A DNA stretch of 47,094 nucleotides from Rikenellaceae bacterium (lineage in GTDB: Bacteria > Bacteroidota > Bacteroidia > Bacteroidales > Rikenellaceae). A model generated the notes under the pieces. It saw only the letters and a program-made list of their open reading frames with translations. It did no database searches and was not told where the DNA came from. Below, piece by piece: positions 40,723 through 47,094 of the stretch (the first letter of the stretch is position 1; each line of letters starts with the position of its first letter). Where the stretch lies: the NCBI GenBank assembly GCA_015060075.1, contig SUZE01000015.1:1-47094 (forward strand), read 5' to 3'. Made by a program: the position numbers and the translations under genes.

Positions 40723-40742
40723 CAAAAAACAGAATAAATCCA

Positions 40743-40774
40743 CAAAAAAGGAGAGCCTTTGTTGACGACTCTCC
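40743..40774 (-). terminator. Rho-independent terminator of transketolase
   Basis: Minus-strand GGAGAG / CTCTCC stem around a 13-nt loop, followed by six Ts, 15 bp after the stop codon. Confidence 0.8.
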
Positions 40775-40788
40775 TCCGTTTTATCGGA

Positions 40789-42816
40789 CTATTTTGCCAA
40801 AAGCTTTTTAACTTCGTTGTAAACGGTTTCACCATTGTAGCCAAACTTCTCGTCAAGCACTTTGTACGGAGCAGAATGCCCAAAATGGTCAAGTCCGTGA
40901 ATATGGTCAAGCGAACCAACCAGACCAAGCAACGTTACAGGCAATCCCGAAGTCATACCGTAGCGCACTACACCCGAAGGCAAAACGCTCTCCTGATACG
41001 ACTTTGGTTGGTCACGGAACAAGCCCTCACTTGGGACACTTACAACTCGTACAGCAACACCCTCCTGCATCAACAACTCTGCACCTGCAACCAAGGTCGA
41101 AACCTCCGAGCCCGAAGCGACCATCACAACCTCCGGATTTGCCGAATCGAGAACAACATAGGCGCCCTTATAAGCCTGCATGGCCTCGTCAATACGAGCC
41201 GTATGGCTTGGCAGCGACTTAATATCCTGACGCGAGAAAATCAAGCCGACAGGTCGATGCTCTTCGAGGGCAATCTTCCATGCCGCAACAGCCTCCTCCG
41301 CATCTGCTGGGCGAAGAACAACCATCGAGCGCTCGCCTTGGTGATTATGAAGATGCTCCATCAAACGAATCTGAGCCTCCTGCTCGATTGGTTGGTGAGT
41401 AGGTCCGTCCTCGCCAACACGGAACGAGTCGTGCGACCATATATATATTACATGCAGACGCATAAGTGCCGAAAGACGCACAACCGGCTTCATATAGTCC
41501 GAGAAGACGAAGAATGTACCACATGCAGGGATTATTCCTCCGTGCAAGGCCATACCATTCATCACGCACGCCATCGTAAACTCCGAAACTCCCGCCTGGA
41601 AAAATTTTCCGGAGAAATCGCCACGCTTGAAGGCGTGAGTCTTCTTCAAGAAGCCGTCCGTCTTATCCGAGTTGCTCAAATCGGCAGATGCTACCACCAT
41701 ATTCTCTACCTGCTCGGCATATACGCCCAAGACAGCAGACGATGCTGCACGAGTTGCAGAGCCCGACTTGATAGCAATCGAACGATAGTCAATCTCCGGC
41801 AACTTACCCGAAAGGAACATATCGAGTTTGATTGCCAAGGCCGGATTGGCATGACGCCACTCCTCCTCAACCTTCTTGCGCTCTACCATCTCGGCACGCA
41901 ACGCATTGGCACGAGCCTCATACAAAGCAGCTACCTCAGGGAATATTCGGAACGGATTTTCGGGGTCGCCACCAAGATTCTTGATTGTAGCCTCTAAACT
42001 TGCTCCGGCAGCCGACACGGGTTGTCCATGTGTCGAAACCTTATCCTCAAATGACTCGCCTTCGGCTGTTACCAAGCCCTTTCCCATGACGGTATGACCG
42101 ATAATAAGTGTAGGCTTATCGGTCGATGCATTGGCAGTCGTCAGTGCCTTGCGAATTTGCTCGACATCGTGTCCGTCAATCTCCAACACATGCCAGCCCC
42201 AAGCACGATATTTCGCAGCAATATCCTCCTTATCAACCTCATCAACTTTGGTCGAGAGTTGGACATTGTTCGAGTCGTAGAACATTATGATATTCGACAA
42301 ACCGAGGTCGCCTGTAATACGGCCTACGCCCTGCGAAACCTCCTCTTGAACTGCGCCATCAGAGATGTAGATGTAGGTCTTATGAGCCTGCCACTCGCCA
42401 AAACGAGCAACCATAAAACGCTCTGCAATAGCAGCACCCAATCCCATTGCATGTCCCTGACCGAGTGGTCCAGAGGTATTCTCTACACCTCGCAAAACAT
42501 CAACCTCGGGGTGACCGGGAGTGATGCTGCCCCACTGTCGGAACTGTTGTAAATCCTCCATTGAGTAGTGCCCTGCCAACGCCAACACCGAATAGAGCAT
42601 TGGTGACATGTGTCCGGGGTCGAGGAAAAATCTGTCACGATATGGGTAGAGCATATTGTCGGGGTCATAGCGCAAGAACTCCGCAAACAAAACATTTATA
42701 AAGTCTGCGCCACCCATAGCTCCGCCCGGGTGTCCCGATTTTGCCTTCTCAACCATCGAGGCTGCAAGAATACGGATATTATCCGCTGCCTTAATCATTT
42801 TTGAATCAGTAGCCAT
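40789..42816 (-). CDS. tkt: Transketolase
   Basis: 675 aa, full length. ThDP-binding region with GHPGGAMG near the start, PGHPEVDVLRGVENTSGPLGQG, the Mg/ThDP motif SDGAVQEEVSQGVGR with DSNNVQLS, and the pyrimidine domain with ESGV-like AGVSEFTMACVMNGMALHGG and SHDSFRVGEDGPTHQPIEQ. Catalyses two-carbon transfers in the pentose phosphate pathway. The gene stands alone between a -7 box (42852-42859) and its own terminator. Confidence 0.96.
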   Translation of the reverse strand: MATDSKMIKAADNIRILAASMVEKAKSGHPGGAMGGADFINVLFAEFLRYDPDNMLYPYRDRFFLDPGHMSPMLYSVLALAGHYSMEDLQQFRQWGSITPGHPEVDVLRGVENTSGPLGQGHAMGLGAAIAERFMVARFGEWQAHKTYIYISDGAVQEEVSQGVGRITGDLGLSNIIMFYDSNNVQLSTKVDEVDKEDIAAKYRAWGWHVLEIDGHDVEQIRKALTTANASTDKPTLIIGHTVMGKGLVTAEGESFEDKVSTHGQPVSAAGASLEATIKNLGGDPENPFRIFPEVAALYEARANALRAEMVERKKVEEEWRHANPALAIKLDMFLSGKLPEIDYRSIAIKSGSATRAASSAVLGVYAEQVENMVVASADLSNSDKTDGFLKKTHAFKRGDFSGKFFQAGVSEFTMACVMNGMALHGGIIPACGTFFVFSDYMKPVVRLSALMRLHVIYIWSHDSFRVGEDGPTHQPIEQEAQIRLMEHLHNHQGERSMVVLRPADAEEAVAAWKIALEEHRPVGLIFSRQDIKSLPSHTARIDEAMQAYKGAYVVLDSANPEVVMVASGSEVSTLVAGAELLMQEGVAVRVVSVPSEGLFRDQPKSYQESVLPSGVVRYGMTSGLPVTLLGLVGSLDHIHGLDHFGHSAPYKVLDEKFGYNGETVYNEVKKLLAK

Positions 42817-42851
42817 AGTTATTTGTGTGTATTTCTAAATATTCCTAACTA

Positions 42852-42859
42852 CAAATTTA
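42852..42859 (-). promoter_or_regulatory. -7 box of transketolase
   Basis: Minus-strand TAAATTTG; leader about 29 nt. Confidence 0.55.
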
Positions 42860-42913
42860 GCAAAATTTTTTGATTCGACCACCTATTTGCTCAACTTTTT
42901 GTGAAATTGGGTA

Positions 42914-42955
42914 TTTTTTTGGTTGTCTGAACTCCCACCCTTGTCAAGGCGCAAC
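42914..42955 (+). repeat. Dispersed core repeat R3, copy 2
   Basis: T-run, GGTTGTC, GAAC, CC, CTTGTCAA and GCGCAAC in the same order as at 18294-18336; a nonamer array follows after 6 bp. Confidence 0.6.
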
Positions 42956-42961
42956 ATAATT

Positions 42962-42988
42962 AAGGAGTTTAGGGAATTTAAGGAGTGC
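42962..42988 (+). repeat. Nonamer array, 3 units
   Basis: AAGGAGTTT, AGGGAATTT, AAGGAGTGC in 9-bp steps. Confidence 0.6.
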
Positions 42989-42993
42989 GCTCT

Positions 42994-43132
42994 CTGTTTT
43001 CCGTTTTCCGCTTTAATCCTGCTTGCGCAGGCTTTTGCTCCTTCGCACCTCGGCATAGTCTGCAAGCAGCCTCTGCTCTCGACTTAATCGCAGCGGTCCG
43101 CTTTCCGCTTTCAGTTTTCAGTTTTCCGTTAT
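42994..43132 (-). repeat. Dispersed core repeat R2, copy 2, flanked by heptamer arrays
   Basis: Left heptamers CTGTTTT, CCGTTTT, CCGCTTT (42994-43014); right heptamers CCGCTTT, CCGCTTT, CAGTTTT, CAGTTTT, CCGTTAT (43098-43132). Between them is the R2 core in reverse orientation: AATCCTGCTTGCGCAGGC, TCCTTCGCACCTCGGCATAG, TGCAAGCAGCCTCTGCTCTC. The array ends 2 bp before the clpX stop codon. Confidence 0.85.
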
Positions 43133-43134
43133 AA

Positions 43135-44412
43135 TTATACCGCCTTATGGAGTTGTGTCATAGGGGCATGATTGATTTGCTCCTCGGCATAGTCGCGTGT
43201 TACAACAACACGCTTCACCTCCGAAGATGGAGCCTCATACATCAACTCCTTCATCACCGCCTCGCAAATGGAGCGCAGTCCTCGTGCGCCGAGTTTGAAC
43301 TCTACCGCCTTATCCACAATGTATTCCAACGCCTCGTCAGCAAACTCCAACTCCACACCGTCCATCGCCAACATCGCCTTATATTGGCTTACAATGGCAT
43401 TTTTAGGCTCGGTCAGAATATTTCGCAACGCCTCACGCGAGAGTGGTTCGAGGTGTGTCAAAACAGGCAAACGACCGACCAACTCCGGAATAAGACCGAA
43501 CGAACGAATATCCTGCGGCTGAACATATTTCAACATATTCTCGCGGTCGATGCTCTCGGTATCAACTCGTCCGTAGCCCATAGCGCGAGTATTTAGGCGT
43601 TGTGCAATGCGCTTCTCGATACCATCAAATGCGCCACCACAGATGAAGAGAATATTTTTGGTATTGACCTGCACAAATGCCTGCTCAGGGTGCTTGCGAC
43701 CACCCTGCGGTGGAACATTTACGATAGTACCCTCCAATATCTTCAAGAGAGCCTGCTGAACTCCCTCGCCCGAAACATCGCGAGTGATGCTTGGGTTATC
43801 ACCCTTGCGAGCAATTTTGTCTATCTCGTCAATAAAGACAATACCTCGCTCTGCCGCCTTCGTGTCGTAGTCCGCAGCCTGCAACAGACGTGAAAGGATA
43901 CTCTCAACATCTTCACCCACATATCCCGCCTGAGTCAGCACCGTAGCATCGACAATTGTGAACGGCACCTTCAACAGACGAGCAATCGTGCGGGCAATCA
44001 AGGTCTTTCCCGTACCCGTAGGACCCACCAAGACGATATTCGACTTGTCCAATTCGACATCATCGTCACCCTGTGCAACCGATAGGCGTTTGTAGTGGTT
44101 ATAGACCGCTACGGCAATAGACCGCTTTGCCTCGTCTTGCCCGATGACATATTTGTCCAAAAACTCCTTTATCTCCTTCGGTTTCGGAACATCGTTCATC
44201 GAAACCTCTGCTTTGGGTTGCTTTGCCTTCGGCGATGCGATAGCCAAACCAGCCTCCGAGAGCGATTTATGCCCTACTTCGATACACGCTCCACAGATAT
44301 TCGAGCCATCAATGCCCTGAAACATTATATCGACCTCGTTGCGGCGGCGACCGCAGAACGAGCAACAATCTTCACGGCGTTGTCCGCCTTTGTTATTTCC
44401 TCGCTGTGCCAT
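43135..44412 (-). CDS. clpX: ATP-dependent protease ATP-binding subunit ClpX
   Basis: 425 aa. N-terminal zinc-binding domain with Cys17, Cys20, Cys40 and Cys43; AAA+ module with Walker A GPTGTGKT, Walker [14 protein letters not shown], the pore loop YVGEDVES, and sensor/Arg regions [13 protein letters not shown]. It unfolds substrates and feeds them to ClpP. Start is 2 bp after the clpP stop codon, so the two are cotranscribed. Confidence 0.97.
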   Translation of the reverse strand: MAQRGNNKGGQRREDCCSFCGRRRNEVDIMFQGIDGSNICGACIEVGHKSLSEAGLAIASPKAKQPKAEVSMNDVPKPKEIKEFLDKYVIGQDEAKRSIAVAVYNHYKRLSVAQGDDDVELDKSNIVLVGPTGTGKTLIARTIARLLKVPFTIVDATVLTQAGYVGEDVESILSRLLQAADYDTKAAERGIVFIDEIDKIARKGDNPSITRDVSGEGVQQALLKILEGTIVNVPPQGGRKHPEQAFVQVNTKNILFICGGAFDGIEKRIAQRLNTRAMGYGRVDTESIDRENMLKYVQPQDIRSFGLIPELVGRLPVLTHLEPLSREALRNILTEPKNAIVSQYKAMLAMDGVELEFADEALEYIVDKAVEFKLGARGLRSICEAVMKELMYEAPSSEVKRVVVTRDYAEEQINHAPMTQLHKAV

Positions 44413-44414
44413 CG

Positions 44415-45083
44415 CTATTTTGTGTGTTTTGATAATACGGTATCAATCAAGCCATACGCCTTTGCCTCCTCTGCTGAGAGCCAATAGTCGCGGTCTGCGT
44501 CATGCTCTATTTCGGCAACGCTCTTGCCCGAATGCTCCGACAAAATCTCGTACAACTCACGCTTTGTGCGAGCAATCTCGCGAGCCGTAATCTCGATATC
44601 CGATGCTTGTCCCTGCACACCGCCAAGTGGTTGATGAATCATCACACGCGAGTGTGGCAATGCCGAACGCTTACCCGCAGCACCCGCAGTCAAAAGCACT
44701 GCACCCATCGAGGCTGCCATACCGGTACAGATGGTTGCAACATCACAATTCACAAGTTGCATCGTATCGTAAATACCTAAACCTGCCGATACACTGCCAC
44801 CGGGTGAGTTGATGTAGAGTTGAATATCTTTTGTCGGGTCGGTGGACTCCAAGAAGAGGAGTTGCGCCTGAATGATATTTGCAACATCGTCTGTCACGGG
44901 GGCACCGAGGAAGAGTATTCTATCCATCATCAGACGGCTGAACACATCGAGTTGCGTAACATTCAGCTGACGCTCCTCCAAAATCATTGGATTGATATAC
45001 GCCGAGTGAATAGCCTTGTAGTCGTGCAATTTCAGTGACGAGATACCACAATGCCCGTGGGCAAACTTTTCAAATTCGTTCAT
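44415..45083 (-). CDS. clpP: ATP-dependent Clp protease proteolytic subunit ClpP
   Basis: 222 aa from the ATG at 45081-45083. A longer reading beginning at TTG was rejected because it would be encoded by the terminator hairpin. Catalytic triad Ser125 (GMAASMGA), His150 (VMIHQPLGG) and Asp199 (DRDYWLS). The N-terminus is about 20 residues longer than in E. coli ClpP after processing. Forms a tetradecamer with ClpX as partner. It lies downstream of tig, behind hairpin copy E and a terminator. Confidence 0.96.
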   Translation of the reverse strand: MNEFEKFAHGHCGISSLKLHDYKAIHSAYINPMILEERQLNVTQLDVFSRLMMDRILFLGAPVTDDVANIIQAQLLFLESTDPTKDIQLYINSPGGSVSAGLGIYDTMQLVNCDVATICTGMAASMGAVLLTAGAAGKRSALPHSRVMIHQPLGGVQGQASDIEITAREIARTKRELYEILSEHSGKSVAEIEHDADRDYWLSAEEAKAYGLIDTVLSKHTK

Positions 45084-45097
45084 ATCTTCTTTTGCTT

Positions 45098-45110
45098 TTC
45101 GTTTAACGAA
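45098..45110. promoter_or_regulatory. Palindrome in the clpP leader
   Basis: TTCGTTTAACGAA is a perfect 6-bp inverted repeat with one central base, 15-27 bp upstream of the clpP ATG and right after the T-run of the preceding terminator. It may be a regulator site; no known consensus is claimed. Confidence 0.35.
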
Positions 45111-45116
45111 GATTAA

Positions 45117-45148
45117 AAACTCTGCAAGTCTTGCGCCAACTTGCAGAG
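45117..45148 (-). terminator. Rho-independent terminator between tig and clpP
   Basis: Minus-strand ACTCTGCAAG pairs with CTTGCAGAGT around an 11-nt loop and runs into TTTT. It should stop most tig transcripts before clpP. Confidence 0.85.
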
Positions 45149-45177
45149 TCAAATTTTATTTAATCAGTCAATCACCT

Positions 45178-45298
45178 AAAAGTTGTATAAAAGGAGGATT
45201 TTCAAGGCCTGCGAATTTTTCAAAGCGGAGCATACTTGGCGTATGTGAGCATTTGAAAAATGAGCGTAACGCAGAAAATACCCTTTTAGACGGCTTTT
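45178..45298. repeat. Apex-conserved hairpin, copy E
   Basis: Left AAAAG, TAAAAGG, ATTTTC, ATTTTTCAAA; right TTTGAAAAAT, GAAAAT, CCTTTTA, CTTTT; apex GGAGCATAC, TTGGC, GTATGTGAGCA. The inner ten base pairs of the arms are perfect. The right end overlaps the stop codon of tig (45297-45299). Confidence 0.85.
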
Positions 45299-46622
45299 AC
45301 AAAGCCTTAGCCAACTCTGCAAACTCCTCTGCCGAAACACCCTTCTCGGTAACCTTAACCTTCGAGCGTACAGACTCTACAACCTTCTGCTCGTACAACT
45401 TCTCGTAAACCTTCTGGCTCTGCTCCTTGTTGTCGAGAATGTTCTTTGCAAAGTTTTCGAGCATCTCCTCAGGTGCGTTAGGCATACCGTACTGTGCAAA
45501 CTGTGCAGCAGCCAAAGCCTTTGCCTCTGCCTTAGCCTCGTCAGCCGATACGGAAATCTTCTCAGCCTCGATTACGCGGCGCTGGATATAGTTCCAAGTG
45601 AACATTTTGAGGAATGCATCGAAATCTTTCTCGATATCCTCCATTGTGAACTTGCCCTCGTTGATGGTGTACAACCAACGCTTCAAGAACTCGGTAGGCA
45701 TTGCAAGGTTAGCCTTCTCCACGAGGAAGTCGCGAACAGCGAATGTGAAGAGGTAGTCGCTTTCACGCTTCAACTCTGCCTCAATCTGGGTGTCGATATA
45801 TGCGTTGAGCTGCTCCTCGTTTGTGACATTGCCCTCTGGGAATGCCATCTTGAAGAACTCCTCGTTCAACTCTGGGTTTGCAAACTGGCGAATCTTGGTA
45901 ATCTCCAACGAGAAGTTAGGGTTGATACCCTCCAACTCCTCCTCCTTAACGCCAAGGATAGAGGCACGCTGCTTATGGTTCTTGTACAACTCGTTTACAT
46001 TAACCTCAGTCTTGTAGCCGACCTTCTTGCCGATAAATGGCTTGCGCTCCTCGTCAGACATCGAGATAAGACCTACATAAGCCTCCTCGATACGCAAATC
46101 GCCATTGTCGAGAGTTACATTCAACGCCTCGTCCTTCTTCACCTTGTCTACGTCCTTCAACGAACCGTAGCGGCGGAGGTAGTTGTCGAGGAACGATGCG
46201 TGCATCTTCTTGTCAATCTTGATTTTGTGGTAGGTAATCTTATCCTTTGCAGTGAGTGCTACATCGTACTTTGGAGCAACGCCATACTCGAATACGAACT
46301 CGTGAGTTGTGTTGTTATCGAAGTCGAAGTCGCCCTGCTCCTCAGCCGGAATTACATCGCCGATATAGTCAATCTTCTCTGCCTGCAAATACTCGAATGC
46401 AGCGTTTGAAGCCTTGCGATAAGCCTGCTCTGCAACTACGCCCTTGCCGTACATCTTCTTGATTACGCCCATAGGGACCATACCCTGACGGAATCCCGGA
46501 ATGTTAGCCTTGCGCTTGTAGTCGCGAAGAGCTTTCTCTACCTCGGCTGCATAATCTGCCTCCTCAACAACGATGCGAAGCAATGCTGCACCCTGTTCTT
46601 TCTCTACCTTTGTGATGTTCAT
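45297..46622 (-). CDS. tig: Trigger factor chaperone
   Basis: 441 aa. N-terminal ribosome-binding domain with NIPGFRQGMVPMGVIKKMYGK (the GFRxGx signature, broken here at the last Lys, which is Met), a diverged central PPIase-like domain (about 150-245) and the helical C-terminal chaperone domain. It binds nascent chains at the ribosome exit. The order tig-clpP-clpX is common in bacteria and is kept here although hairpin E and a terminator stand between tig and clpP. Confidence 0.94.
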   Translation of the reverse strand: MNITKVEKEQGAALLRIVVEEADYAAEVEKALRDYKRKANIPGFRQGMVPMGVIKKMYGKGVVAEQAYRKASNAAFEYLQAEKIDYIGDVIPAEEQGDFDFDNNTTHEFVFEYGVAPKYDVALTAKDKITYHKIKIDKKMHASFLDNYLRRYGSLKDVDKVKKDEALNVTLDNGDLRIEEAYVGLISMSDEERKPFIGKKVGYKTEVNVNELYKNHKQRASILGVKEEELEGINPNFSLEITKIRQFANPELNEEFFKMAFPEGNVTNEEQLNAYIDTQIEAELKRESDYLFTFAVRDFLVEKANLAMPTEFLKRWLYTINEGKFTMEDIEKDFDAFLKMFTWNYIQRRVIEAEKISVSADEAKAEAKALAAAQFAQYGMPNAPEEMLENFAKNILDNKEQSQKVYEKLYEQKVVESVRSKVKVTEKGVSAEEFAELAKAL

Positions 46623-46671
46623 AGTGTTTGTCTATTATTTTGTTTATTCTCGAATTTTCAAATTTTCGGCA

Positions 46672-46679
46672 CAAAGATA
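46672..46679 (-). promoter_or_regulatory. -7 box of tig
   Basis: Minus-strand TATCTTTG; leader about 43 nt. Confidence 0.6.
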
Positions 46680-46720
46680 GTAAATTTTCTCGATTTTATA
46701 AATATATGGTTAATTATTTC

Positions 46721-46755
46721 GGCTTTTGGCCATTAGCCATTGGCTATTGGCTATT
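46721..46755 (+). repeat. Heptamer array, 5 units
   Basis: GGCTTTT, GGCCATT, AGCCATT, GGCTATT, GGCTATT in 7-bp steps, upstream of the tig promoter. Confidence 0.85.
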
Positions 46756-46779
46756 TTCAAGATAGAAATTTGGAAGCGG

Positions 46780-46899
46780 GACAAATAAGACTAATGAGAC
46801 TAATAGGACTAATGGGAATTTTCTATTTGGGGGCGTAACTCATTTGCCCCATTGGTCGTATAACTCCCATTCGTCCCATTCTTAACGCCCCTTTCGTCT
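46780..46899. repeat. Head-to-head pair of nonamer arrays
   Basis: Left (46780-46824): GACAAATAA, GACTAATGA, GACTAATAG, GACTAATGG, GAATTTTCT. Right (46846-46899), inverted type: GCCCCATTG, GTCGTATAA, CTCCCATTC, GTCCCATTC, TTAACGCCC, CTTTCGTCT. The same arrangement is seen at 12862-12954. Confidence 0.75.
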
Positions 46900-46910
46900 A
46901 AAAAAGTTTT

Positions 46911-47022
46911 CCGCTTTCCGTTTTAATCCTGCTTCGCAGGCTTTTCTTCCTTCGCACCTCGGCATAGTGCAAACAAGTTTGCTCTCTGCTCTCGGTTTGT
47001 CGTCAGTTCCGTTTTCCGTTTA
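46911..47022 (-). repeat. Dispersed core repeat R2, copy 3, with short heptamer borders
   Basis: CCGCTTT, CCGTTTT (46911-46924), then AATCCTGCTTCGCAGGC, TTCCTTCGCACCTCGGCATA, a diverged segment with TTTGCTCTCTGCTCTCGG, and CCGTTTT, CCGTTTA (47009-47022). Same orientation as copy 2. The rest of the 453-bp gap 46623-47075 holds the tig promoter and arrays only. Confidence 0.8.
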
Positions 47023-47026
47023 ATTT

Positions 47027-47050
47027 AACCTCTGGCATCTAATGGTGTCT
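47027..47050 (+). promoter_or_regulatory. Possible ECF-sigma-type promoter at the right edge
   Basis: AACC (47027-47030), 16 bases, GTCT (47047-47050) resembles the AAC / GTC elements of extracytoplasmic-function sigma promoters. A start near 47057 would leave a leader of about 20 nt before the ATG at 47076. Short motif, so weak. Confidence 0.3.
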
Positions 47051-47075
47051 TACGAAAATAAAAACCTCAATGACT

Positions 47076-47094
47076 ATGAAACAATTTACACTTC
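47076..47094 (+). CDS. Start of a gene cut by the right edge
   Basis: ATG followed by codons for Lys-Gln-Phe-Thr-Leu; only six codons are visible. An A-rich leader without Shine-Dalgarno and a possible promoter support a real start, but nothing can be said about the product. Confidence 0.35.

Noticed and set aside
40759..41997. Open frame of about 410 codons on the plus strand opposite transketolase
   Set aside because: Antisense to a certain gene, begins in the tkt terminator region, and has no recognisable domain.
42883..43065. Small open frame across R2 copy 2
   Set aside because: It is made of repeat sequence, differs between copies, and has no start signal; probably not a gene although similar frames are sometimes annotated.
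42994..43132. Heptamer arrays and R2 as a CRISPR array
   Set aside because: Units are 7 bp without spacers, and no cas genes are near.
45084..45152. N-terminal extension of clpP by 23 codons
   Set aside because: Starts with TTG and would be encoded by the terminator hairpin; the ATG at 45083 fits the family.

Overview
The window looks like chromosomal DNA of a gut-type Bacteroidales bacterium. Rikenellaceae (Alistipes-like) is my best guess, but that is inference. The signs are TAnnTTTG -7 promoter boxes (several with TTTG 19-20 bases upstream), very few Shine-Dalgarno sites, many lipoproteins with BACON or FN3-like domains, TonB-dependent receptors paired with lipoproteins (one with a DUF4249 partner), DUF4465 and DUF4834 proteins, and a DksA-like protein without the full zinc finger. 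I saw no rRNA, tRNA, CRISPR array, phage or transposase gene.

Layout. 1-5.6 kb: cell-envelope genes, namely a cut BACON lipoprotein, a PepSY-like periplasmic protein, a DksA-like regulator, a lipoprotein plus beta-barrel pair, a DUF4465 lipoprotein and a HAD phosphatase with a lipoprotein signal. 5.9-18.1 kb: housekeeping genes, all on the minus strand: comM, dnaB, comF, priA, a DeoR-type regulator, polA, queD, an Lrp/AsnC regulator and kbl. 18.1-30.3 kb: surface and accessory genes, namely three large lipoproteins, a PAP2 phosphatase, a TonB receptor with a DUF4249 lipoprotein and a POT peptide transporter. 30.4-42.8 kb: a glycogen branching enzyme, a probable metal-acquisition operon (small CxxCH protein plus a His-rich TonB receptor), DUF4834-mlaE-mlaF, tandem secreted PHP phosphodiesterases and transketolase. 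43.1-46.6 kb: the proteostasis cluster tig-clpP-clpX. A plus-strand gene starts at the right edge.

The most unusual content is in the intergenic DNA. It is a mosaic of recurring modules: (i) long imperfect hairpins of about 75-145 bp with a conserved apex (GCATACTTGGCGTATG-like) and arms that differ in sequence but stay complementary, with the gene-end copies touching a stop codon; (ii) tandem arrays with a strict 7-bp period but different unit sequences; (iii) tandem arrays with a 9-bp period, twice arranged head-to-head; (iv) three dispersed core repeats that sit next to these arrays; (v) a 172-bp MITE-like element with 24-bp terminal inverted repeats and a truncated second copy, both just upstream of promoters of related lipoprotein genes. 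These modules are described from direct reading. Their function is not known to me.

Several starts were moved to an internal ATG because the longer reading began at GTG/TTG inside a promoter, terminator or repeat (comM, polA, queD, PAP2, the His-rich TonB receptor, its small neighbour, the second PHP gene, clpP). priA (GTG) and the first TonB receptor (TTG) keep non-ATG starts because their N-termini require them.
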